NCBI GenBank assembly: GCA_002189035.1
Contig: NEEC01000009.1
Coordinates: 2,666,001 to 2,730,000, forward strand
From: Utricularia gibba
Lineage: Eukaryota > Streptophyta > Magnoliopsida > Lamiales > Lentibulariaceae
Length of the DNA stretch: 64,000 nt
Reading direction: 5' to 3'
This document shows, piece by piece, positions 22,326 to 32,576 of the stretch. A program made the translations under genes and the position numbers. Under the pieces are notes generated by a model. The model made no database searches and had not been told where the DNA came from. It saw only the letters and a program-made list of their open reading frames with translations. How positions within the stretch are numbered: the first letter of the stretch is position 1; every line of letters begins with the position of its first letter.

Positions 22326-25300
22326 ATGCTTCCGGCGAGGTTTGTGGCGGCGTTGTTGCTGCCGGTTTTGGTTGCAGGGGTTTTTGTGGATGGTGGAGAA
22401 GAGAAGCGGGTGGTTCTTAATTTAGAGAGGGCTAATCATTCGAGATTGGCGATGGGTCATCTCATGAAACGTGATTTGATTAGACACAAGAGATTGTCAC
22501 AGCAGCGGCTTACTGGGGTGGTTGATTTTCCTGTTGAAGGCACTTATGATCCTTTTCTTGTTGGGTATGGATTTTTTTTCTTCTTGATCATTTCATGTTT
22601 TTGCCTGATTTTTTGGGAGAACTTGGGCGTTCCCAAGATCCTCGCGGTTGGAAATATATACCTTTGGGTTCACTCATTTCTGCCATCTAAGGTTGATAGT
22701 CCGTGGATTCAAATCTTGACGTTTCTTTCTATTTTTGGCGGATTTGTTGCAATCAATCACATTTTTTAACATGTGATGGTGCATTTTCTTGTTGAAGGCG
22801 CTTATGATCCTTTTATTGTTTGATTTATTGTCTTGTAGAATGTTTGTTTCTTTTGATCACGTATGTCTAATTTTTCTGGGAGAAACTGGCTGTTAGGTGG
22901 TGAGTTAGATAGTCCCTAGATCCAAATCGTGACATTTCTTTATTTTCCTTCTTGTTTTTTGTGGTCAAATCTGCTGTCATCACCTTTTTAACTTGCGATG
23001 GCTGATCATGTTTTATAGGCTTTATTTTACGAGAGTTAAATTGGGGACTCCTGCAAAAGAATTTTTTGTGCAGATAGATACTGGAAGTGATGTGCTTTGG
23101 GTTAGTTGCGCCTCTTGTGAAGGTTGCCCCACATCAAGTGGACTCCAAGTACATATACTCTTCTTTCTCGCAAATCCTCACCATACTTGTTTGTTTCTTT
23201 TCTTTTGAAGTTTTTTTTTTTCTTATTAGTTGTAATAAGTATGTTGCTTATTGTAGATCAAGCTTGAGTTTTTTGATCCGGCCACCTCATCTACAGCCTC
23301 TCTTTTGTCATGCTCGGACCAAAAGTGTGGTGTGGGAACATTATCATCTGATTATTCGTGTTCGGATCGCAATCAATGTGTCTACACATTCCAGTATGGT
23401 GATGGAAGTGGAACATCAGGATATTACGTACATGACAAAATACATTTGGACACAGTTCTGGGAAGTTCAGTAACTTCTAACTCCTCAGCAAGTATTGTAT
23501 TTGGGTGAGTTCTCATCTCCCAATTTCTTCAGAAACATGTTCTTGATGGATCAGCTCTTGGATATCCATATCATTTGGTGCATTACCTTCTCTATTGAGG
23601 CGTCCGTAATAATGTAGATTTTATTTAAAATTTTGACTCCTCCAGTTGTAGCTCATCACAATCTGGAGATTTAACAAAGACGGACAGGGCAACAGATGGC
23701 ATTTTCGGTCTTGGACAACAGGGATTGTCTGTGATATCACAACTTTCTACTCAGGGTGTCACTCCTCGTGCATTCTCTCATTGTTTGAAGGGAGATGGTG
23801 GTGGAGGTGGTGTATTGGTGCTGGGTGAGATCGTTGAGCCAGATATAGTTTACACACCACTAGTGCAATCCCAGTATGTGTTTTCCTCAACCAGAACGCT
23901 GACAAATGCTGATTCTTTTTTTTTTTTCGGAGGGCGGTAGGATGGGATGATGCAGTCAGTCAAAGGATCACAAAATATTGGCGGAACTTAGTTTATGTAA
24001 TTTCTATGTAATGCCATATGCAGCTTCCGTGCTTGTAAAAGATTAGGGTTGATTGGTAACCAGTGTCGACATTTTTTTTCCACCTATGTGTCAGATTATC
24101 TCTGTAGTTGATCCCTTGTTGCCATCTTTGGGTGATTCTTTGTTTTGAGAATTTTTGTATTAGTGAGTGCATATCATCTCCCCCTTTCTGTCTGTTTTGC
24201 AGTTAACGTCTCATTGATGTGTTCTCCATCTTCGAATTCTCAGGCCCCATTACAATGTTAATCTGCAGAGTATTTCTGTTGGTGGTCGGACATTGAAACT
24301 TAACTCCTCTATATTTGAAACTTCTGAGAGCACTGGAACAATTATCGACTCAGGAACTACACTCACATACCTTACTGAAGAGGCATATGAACCTTTTGTT
24401 TCTGCGGTAAGTTTTTTCCAGTTGGATTTTTTGTGTTCGGTTGGAATTCGTCGCTCTTTGAAACAGTTAACACTGTATGATCTATAATTTGGACTATTTT
24501 CTTCGCATCACCAGGTCACTGAAGCCATGTCACACTCTGTACGACCTCTTCTGAATGGAAAAGATTGCTATCTTACAACTTCCAGGTTTTTGTGACACAT
24601 TTTGCCTGATCTTCTGAAAAAGATTGCCTCTTTTCTTATTGTATCTCTTTGTTCTGTTATTCCTGCAGTGTCTCGAGAAGCTTTCCTGCTGTTAGCTTAC
24701 ATTTTTCTGGGGCGCATCGTTAAAACTGAGACCCCAAGATTATCTTCTACAGCAGAATTCTCTAGTGAGTCATGTTTTTTATATCTGCCCCCACGTATCT
24801 CTTCTTTATTTTCTCTTTTCTGGTGTAAAAGTCTTCTCCTCCTCCCTATTTTCAACTCTATATGCATAGGATTTGAAAATTCTAGCTGCGAAATAATCAT
24901 TCATCTTCCACATCTTTAGGGTCCGGCCACAGTATGGTGCATAGGTATTCAAAAAACAAAGGGTCAAGGCATTTCAATTCTAGGAGGTAACAGACCAGGC
25001 CAATGATCCTCATTGACTTACCACATATTCACCTTATCATCTTCTTTTTTAATAAACAGACACCTCATCTTAAAGAAGTCTAAATCTTTGTTGTTTGACT
25101 TGGTATATCAGAAAAAAAATACTCTTTGGTATACTTTTTTTTGGGTCTAACTCTTTGTAAACCATTCCATTTGACTTGGTATAAAGATTTCATGATGCCT
25201 TCTCCCTGCAGACCTTGTTCTGAAAGATAAGATCGTTGTCTATGATTTGGCAAATCAGCGGATTGGATGGAAGGATTATGACTGTAAGTTTCTCTTGATT

Positions 25301-25583
25301 CTCTTCTTTCTCATGTTTACGAAACTCATGTCTCACATACACAATGGTTATAACACATTGAATCTTAATGCTGCTATTTGCCCCTCCATGGAATTGGAAT
25401 ATCACAGGTTCGTCGTCGATGAATGTCTCCACAGCTATCAACAACACAGGTAACACCGGATTCTTAAACACAGGACAAATTAAGAAAAGTTCAGCGGATC
25501 ACAAGCTTTACTGTATAGCATGGAGCTCCATTTTGACAACTTTACTCTGGACAACCTTATCTGTCATCCCCTCATTTCTGTGA
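22326..25583 (+). CDS. GPI-type pepsin-like aspartic protease (A36/A39-like)
   Basis: Family A1 aspartic protease like Arabidopsis A36/A39, membrane-anchored enzymes studied in pollen and ovules. Ten exons: 22326-22564, 23019-23148, 23257-23504, 23646-23873, 24244-24406, 24515-24585, 24669-24764, 24920-24986, 25212-25283 and 25408-25583. A signal peptide is followed by the first catalytic motif DTGSD, a Cys-rich insert, the flap [11 protein letters not shown], and the second motif DSGTT. The C-terminal hydrophobic stretch after KSSADHK suggests GPI attachment. Exon 7 breaks frame between SGAHR and [12 protein letters not shown], near 24715-24724; one added base restores it and the total becomes 496 residues. 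As read, the product would stop at the TAA there and lose the last fifth. Either a sequence error or a mutation. Confidence 0.88.
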
Positions 25584-26027
25584 AAGAGCCTGGCTTGTTT
25601 CCCTCTTGGTATGGTTGTTGTCATCACCATTCTTGGGCCTCTATAGAAATCTTTTAGCATCATGTATACAAGATCTTAGTTGAGAAATAGTGAGTGGAAT
25701 ATGTATCGAAGAACTGCAGGCTTTTTGTGTGTATAGTTGTGATGAGTGGAAAGTGCAGTAGGTCGAACTTCGCACAGTTTTACAAAGAACTACATGGATT
25801 CTTCAACTGGTTGATATGCAATTGCAGAAGTGCAACAGATTGAACTTCTCACTGTTTTACAAAGAAATACATTTGATTCAACTGGTTAATATGGGAATGG
25901 AGCAGCAGCACCCCTTTATTTTGTTTAGAATCTAAGAAGGGTAAATGCCTGATGACTGTTAACGGTGTTGCTTCTTCGTTGCTCAGCCTCTCCCACGTCT
26001 CTTCAGGTACAATAAGCCTGTTCTTTT
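25584..26027. other. 3' flanks of convergent genes
   Basis: About 440 bases between the stops of the aspartic protease (+) and PDAT (-) genes. Two partly similar stretches near 25745-25812 and 25823-25890 share CTTC.CACAGTTTTACAAAGAA and TTCAACTGGTT.ATATG.G, an old direct duplication of about 70 bases. No exon. Confidence 0.45.
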
Positions 26028-28653
26028 TTACACTTGAACCTTAACCTTATCTGACATTCTCATGATATCAGAGTAGATTCTATCGCCCCCCATCTCCGTC
26101 CCTGATAATCCGGCCGCCACGCGCAGAATGTCCTCGATCAATGCAACATTACCCATAATGTCAACATGAGCACCACTTTCCGATCCTCGACCCTCCAGTA
26201 GATTTGCTGGTGCTTTATGCTTGTACTCCCTTATGTATGTGGCCATTCCAGAAGGATTGAAGCGTGTTCTCCCTCGCCACCCCTTGGCACACATGAAGCC
26301 AGCGCTTAGAACATTCACTGTCTCATCTCCATCGGAGAAGTATACACCGCCTTTCAAGCAGCCATTTGGGCTGCCATCAACAGAGCTGTCGATTTGCAGA
26401 GGTATGCCACGGCACCGGTTCGTTTGTGATAGCTTGTAGACATAGGCTCTCTCTGTTGGAATCCCAACTCCATATAAACAGTAGATTTCCATGTCGGGTG
26501 CATCAGGTAACCTATCAAGATATACATGTTGTCAACAACAATGATAGTGTGATCAAAAGAAACATGAATACTACTTACTTTGTCTCCAGTGGATTAGACC
26601 AGTATTTGTAGTGATCATATTTGGGATCATTCAGGTCATCAGCTAAACCGTGAGAGAAATGAGCCTCTGCCCTTTTCATCATCTTTGGAGCTACAGACCG
26701 GAGAAGATCAAACAATGATTCCACTGTGTAGGTTTTGTTTTCCAAAATTTTGAGGGGCGTCTCATGGCTCATCTCATCGTACTCAGTCCAAGTGTTTCCA
26801 CAGAATGATGATCCATTGCTTTTTAGAGAAGAAGCACGTTGCAGTAATGCCTCTTCCTGGATAGCAAGAGATCATCAAAATCTGTACATTTCTTAGGAAG
26901 AATCACGTCTCATTTACATGCATGTACCTTGAAACGCAAACTGGGGAGGTCCGAAGAATGCAGCTCTGATGCTAGTTTCCCAAAAGAGACTACTCTTCCG
27001 TACTTTGTAGCCTCTGGCATTTGAAAACTTTTCAAGCTGTCTGTTTTATTGGCCATTTTCGATGAATTGCAAACATGATACTCTTCTGGAGACGAATCCA
27101 TGTCACCCCAAATGGCCTCTCCACCTCTTGGCAAGAGGGAAACCACCGAGTCCCATGTTCTTATTACTCTCATTATGTGCTCCAACGTCTGAATGCCCAG
27201 CATTTCTGATCCTAATAGTCCAGGGGCCACTGATCTGCAAAAAGAAACCATTACAGAATCAAGAACACATCTACAACGCACAGTAGGAAGTCTCAGTGTG
27301 TGTCACTGGCTCATCTAAATAATGGAATCTACCACGAGTTAAAAGATTTTACCTTATGAAAGCAACATCTTTACTCTCAGCAGACAATATACTAGCCATA
27401 GCTTTGGGAACTCCAAGGAAGGCTGGTGCGATATTCACTACAGATTTGATGTACTTGGCACACCAGCCGGGGCCGCCGCCACCGCCCATTGGCGGTGGTG
27501 ACTCCACCCATTTCATGAAATGCAGAAAATAGTTAACCCCCATGGAATGTGGCACCACCACCACTTTCTTTTTGCCATTAGTGACATACATCAACTCGAT
27601 TCTGCTCTTCAATCTACTCAGGGTCTGATCTCTTATCTAGTCAGAGAATTGTGTAGATCACAGCAAGATCAATATCATATGATAAACACAGAGAATAGTC
27701 TGAAAATGACACAAGGGAAACACAATCTCCAATGTTTACTTTGATTCATCTATGCTGAGCAATGAGGATTCAAGTCAATATCCCACAACTGGCTTCTATA
27801 TTGAATACAGAATGCAAAGAAAAGTATGTGGATAGAACCTCTGTATTTTGAAAGGACAATCTCCAGTCATATGCAGCCATGTACATGTTCTTCCCTTCGT
27901 ACCCAATTCTAGCCAAATTCTCAATCAGAATTGCCCAAACGAAGTATCCCGGAGAGAAATAATCGGCTGCGACTAGCCCCGGAACAGCACGAACACGGAT
28001 TCCCGGTGGATCAAGCCCGGTTTCATTGTCCAGAGAGAGGTGCTCCAACCAGCACATTGGCCTAAAAAGGCAGAAAATTGAAGGAAGACCGAAGGGAAAA
28101 AAACAAAACAAAGAGGATGCACTGCTGAACAGAGAAAAGCTTTTGCTCTCACTACGTGAATGAAACAGTTGAACTGATGAAAATGTCAAGATGGTCTTGC
28201 AGTTTACCTTTTGAATATTTCAGTAAAACTACCACCCCAGAGGCGTTGGCGGAAGAGCCCATCGGCGCATTCACGGCCCTCCCAAAGCTCAAGCCCGCCG
28301 GTGACGGTGCCGGGGACTAATACCACGGGATGAAGCGCGGTGACACCCTGACGCCGCAGCCTTGACCCTGGAGTCTCCGGCGACTGTAACCCGGGCAAAT
28401 TTGGCGGCAGGCAGTGATATAGAATCAGAAGTAACCACCAAGTCGTGCATAAGAAACCGATCAGCCAGCAACAAGAATCTATGCATCTAAGGATTCGTTT
28501 CTGCGGTTTTCTTTTAGGCTTTTCCTCGAACACGTAATCTTCGTCACTTACATGACTTTTCCGGTCATTTCTCTTGTACTTTTCGGTCCTCTGCTCACCC
28601 TTGGCGGGCTGAAGGAAGTTGTGCTTTCTGAGGCGGGGAACCCATGAAACCAT
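26028..28653 (-). CDS. PDAT2: Phospholipid:diacylglycerol acyltransferase, PDAT2-like
   Basis: ER-membrane acyltransferase of the LCAT fold that moves a fatty acyl group from a phospholipid onto diacylglycerol to make triacylglycerol. Six exons: 28208-28653, 27839-28061, 27353-27636, 26928-27234, 26579-26856 and 26028-26511; 673 residues, all phases closing. A basic N-terminus leads to one membrane helix (SCCWLIGFLC...LLILYH). Lipase-like features are HPVVLVPG, the nucleophile serine in PHSMGV, and the late Asp and His in SDGDETVNVLS and ESGAHVDIMGN. YCLYGVGIPTER, LLPRGGEAIWGD and SDIMRMS favour PDAT2 over PDAT1. No break seen. Confidence 0.92.
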
Positions 28654-29508
28654 TACAAGAAACGAAAAGGGAAGAACAAAATCACGCCCTCCGTTCTTGC
28701 TATGAAATCATTCAAGATTGGAAAGCAAAATGACACCCACAAGGGGGAAATATAGCCGTGAAGACAACAAACACTCAAACCCAATTTCAAGGATCAATGG
28801 GAATACTTTATAGGGAAGTGGCAGATGTTAACGACGCCAGAGAACCTCAATACCACGTGGTGAAGGTGCGTGCAAACTAAGGTGACAATAAAAAGATCAG
28901 ATTTTTCTCTTACAGAGATTCTGGGTATAGCCTCCATTGTCGTTAACTTCGACGCATGCAACTAAATAGAGAGATCTCACATACCACATCTGACGCAGAA
29001 GATCAAGATGAGGTATTCTTGCTAGTTAATTACGACGTTGATAGGAAGGAAACGAAAACAAAGTTAAATATTCCTCTACGCAAAACTCCAAATTTTGAGA
29101 GCTTCGAGGCTTACTATTTGCGGCAAACACGTGTCGGAGGCGAAATGCCGGCGCGGCGCCCTCCTTCGCCGTAAGCTTGAATTTCTGTTAGCTTCGTGTG
29201 GATTACCATCGCAGCGTTTTGCTTCTCTAGAAACTCTACATCACTGAGCGATGTAGGCTTTATCTACACGAGGAGAAAGAAAATGGCGAAGTCGCTATTA
29301 TAGAAGACTCATGGCAGAAAACTCAAGAAAGGAAAGATCGCCGGTGAGTTCACGGCGGCGGATGGTAGGCCAAGCCAATATGGGCCCTCCTAGCAGGCTG
29401 TCTTTGATGAGCTGGTGGACATAATGGTTGTTGTAAGCTTGGCCCAATCCAATTGTTGTTAATTAAAAAGTAAAAAAATTAAACGAAAGAAATCATCAGG
29501 ACGGGGAC
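28654..29508. promoter_or_regulatory. Shared upstream region of PDAT and DUF3128 genes
   Basis: About 855 bases between two divergent start codons. A CACGTG core lies near 28853 and another ACACGTG near 29128. Around 29141-29171 a GC-rich patch has a short reading frame; I do not support a gene there. Confidence 0.4.
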
Positions 29509-30671
29509 ATGTCGGAGGAGGAATCCGACGTCCCGCGGCGGAGACTCTCGTGCCACAAGTACTTTGATGCTCTATGGTTTTGCTACTGTAAGCCTCTAAT
29601 TCTTCCTGCGCTTCTGTTTCGTAAATCATTCTGCCACTGATACAGTTAGGGGCTCCTCTGGTTCTTGTTGTTGAAGCTTTCTTTTTTATTTCTCGATCTC
29701 GGGTTTGTGTGAACTGATAATCGTTTTGGAATCGTGAATGGTGAGGAGGAATAATCAGCATGTCACTATACGTTTCCTCACTGGCTTTTGGTAAACAAGA
29801 GATCTGTTACGGACGTGCACCCCAAGTGTTTGATAATATGCCAAATGAAATATTTTGCAAGCTAGAAGGTAATATGAATGCGCGTTTATTTTTTTTGGGT
29901 TTCAGCTCCTGTACACCAGATGCAGCAATACTATCGGGTTGGCGTCTTTGACACTTGTGGGGGGAAATGGAGTGATCTTATGGATTGTTTAACTCTTAAA
30001 ACCAAGAGAATTTCTGAAGTTGAGGTAGCCTCTGGGCCTTATGTTGTCGTCTATTTACATTCTCATCTGCTTCTGCTTGCATGTTGACCTTGGCGATGGT
30101 CATTACCATCTAGTATGTTAGATTAGTTGCCTTTTTTTCTGCACAGCTTAAAGGGCATAGTGTAACTGTGCTTAACATGCTGGTTATCTTTTGTAAATCT
30201 TGTGTTGGGTTGCAACTTGAGATATAATGAACTCAATGCAATTGTGAGATTGATATCTGTGAATCTTTCCTTTTCCTGATGGTTCAAACTTCTCTGGAAG
30301 TAAGAAAGAATGAAGCACACAACCCATCACTATGGGTGTATCATGTGTCAGAAATGCTTATGTCAAGTTTGCCTTTCTCTGGTTGGTCAACTGCTACCTT
30401 TTCTGTGATGTATCAGTTCTACGTCTGTGAGCACAAAACTCCACATTCTCCCTATTACTGTATAAGCTAGGACACCATACTCGGTTTCATGTTGCTGATC
30501 AACAGCTCTCACATATGAATTTCCTGGTGATGTAATGGAAAAAGTTACTGGTTTCAGGAAATTCTTGATGCCCGCGAGAAGTCTCAGCAGCACATATGGT
30601 CCTTTCGGAGCCCAAGAGAGTCAAAATCCCATTGGAATAGGCTCTTTGGACATCTTGATGAACAAGATTGA
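29509..30671 (+). CDS. Small DUF3128 (EMI1-like) protein, 103 residues
   Basis: A three-exon gene too fragmented to appear as a long frame: 29509-29587, 29906-30024 and 30558-30671, joined in phases 1 and 0, 312 bases with the stop. The protein starts MSEEESDVPRRRLSCHKYFD, then CYSPVHQMQQYYRVG, a Cys-containing SDLMDCLTLKTK and a charged tail ending FGHLDEQD. It fits the DUF3128 family (yeast Emi1 relatives), whose cysteines resemble twin-CX9C intermembrane-space proteins; here they sit in CHKYFDALWFC and C-(n)-C around GGKWSDLMDC. A mitochondrial role is inference. Promoter shared with PDAT. Confidence 0.82.
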
Positions 30672-31093
30672 GATCATGCATTTAAAGGCACTGGTTTGAG
30701 CAGGAAGCAGCTGCCTGGAGATTCTTGAGCGAGCAAGACATTTTTCAGTAGATTCATATGGTAATTCACCAAGATTTGTTTTTTTGGGCAAATTCATTTC
30801 CCATCTATGTGCCCATGGCCTTCTTTAGAGATGCAACGATGCAAAATAATTTATCCTGGTGGGATTTTTTCAAGCAATTTGTTTTGATTCTAAGCCATTT
30901 TCATGGTTTCATTCGATGGAATCCGCGATTGTTGAGAATTAAAACACACGTGGGAATAACTGAACATGAAGTGAAAAGAATCCCTTGAAATCAAAAACTC
31001 TTGAAACCACAAGAATTGCAAATCCGCTAAGCTTAACTGGAATAGACAGGGATAAAGGAGTGATCTTTAACTGCAGTAAGGCTACTGTCCTGC
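30672..31093. other. 3' flanks of convergent DUF3128 and P2 genes
   Basis: About 420 bases holding the two 3' untranslated regions. No further exon or repeat recognised. Confidence 0.4.
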
Positions 31094-31952
31094 TTAATCA
31101 AAGAGACTGAATCCCATGTCCTGCAACGACCACAAAACAGCAACAGGCGAAGATCAGCATGCATTACTCAGATTATAATCAAACAACGTGAAAAATAAGT
31201 TGCTAAATGGTTCCAGGAACTCACATCATCGGATTCTTCCTTTTCTTCGACCTTCTCTTCTTTCTTCGTCTCAGCAGCAGCCGGAGCAGCAGCCCCACTA
31301 CCAGCACCAACAGGCGCAGCCACGGCAACTGCACCACCACCTCCACCAGCAGGGACAGAAGCCAACTTTTCTCGGCCAGCGGCAATCAGTTCAGTTATAT
31401 CCTTTCCCTCAACTTGGGACAACAATAACTCAATTTTATCATCATCAGCTTCAGCGCCAACTGCATGAACAGAAAATGATGAATCCAATAATTACTTGAG
31501 TTGAGCAGGAGCAACTGCGCCATGCGAATTAGGTGAAATACACAACAATCTAGCCATCAAGACAAATCAATGAGAGGATAAAAACAAGAAGCACATCATG
31601 ATTCTCATTGAAGGATTGACACAAGCTGCACACAAGGAAGCATAAAGCGGCACACTTTCGAACATTTTGCTTGTAGACCCAAGAAACTGATTCAAACAGC
31701 GTACGTAACAAGAAATCCGCAAAGGAAAGCATGATTCCAGCAGTACAACTACAAATTCCGAAATAAAAAAAAAAAAAGGAAACGCTCTACCACAGCGAAT
31801 AGATTCACCAGCAGCACCCACAATCATCCATTTCCCAAAACGAACACAGAAACGTATCACAAACCTGACGCCAATATATCCCTCACGTTCTCAGCAGACG
31901 GAGAGGTGTTGCCACCCAGAACCGCCAACAAATACGCCGCAACAACCTTCAT
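31094..31952 (-). CDS. RPP2: 60S acidic ribosomal protein P2
   Basis: Stalk protein of the large ribosomal subunit that helps recruit elongation factors. Exons: 31865-31952, 31225-31460 and 31094-31120, together 351 bases or 116 residues. It starts [15 protein letters not shown], continues with the dimerisation part ([20 protein letters not shown]), then the Ala/Gly hinge and an acidic tail ending DDMGFSLFD, the signature that binds GTPase factors. The last coding exon is only 27 bases, encoding just that tail; the split at this place is common for plant P2 genes. Intact. Confidence 0.95.
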
Positions 31953-32576
31953 TCTAAACAAAATAACCAAAACTCAACGAACATTGAACCGGAACACTAC
32001 AATCAATGATCGCAAAAAAAAAACCTCAAAATCAAGAACCTGAACTGCGTACGAGAACAATAGATTACTCGAGAATTCTCAAGGAAACCGTGAACAGCAA
32101 GCAGCGGCCGGCGGAGGTCGCGATCGGAGTTAAAATTTCAGGCTTTATAGTTAGGGTTTGAAGCCGCTCTCGTTATTTGGGCCGACGCTGGGCATTCTCA
32201 TCGAGTTTTATTTCGGATTCCAACCCCCGAGGCCCAATTTCTTACCCGAACCGTGAAATACTAAATAAATAATAAATAAATAAAATATGTTTATTCCCTA
32301 AACATTACGTTAAATATTTTAAATTTAATAAATGAGAATAATCCAAAATACAAGTAATTTTTGTTTCAAAAGAATTAAAAAATCCAAAAACGATTGTTAT
32401 TTTTAATACCCATCATAAAAAAAAACATTTTTTGAAAAATTATATCAAACAAATGGAATGAAAGTAGTACTATCCAAAAGGGCATAAATGCCATTTCACA
32501 TTCCCAAGGGAGAGTCAACTGCCCAACGGAATAAGATCGGCGAGGTGCATGAATGCATTCACAGCCTATTGGAAAG
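31953..32576. other. P2 upstream region and AT-rich spacer
   Basis: Leader and promoter of the P2 gene up to roughly 32200, then an AT-rich stretch (32260-32470) with no coding signal, ending at the left breakpoint of the tandem duplication. Confidence 0.4.
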
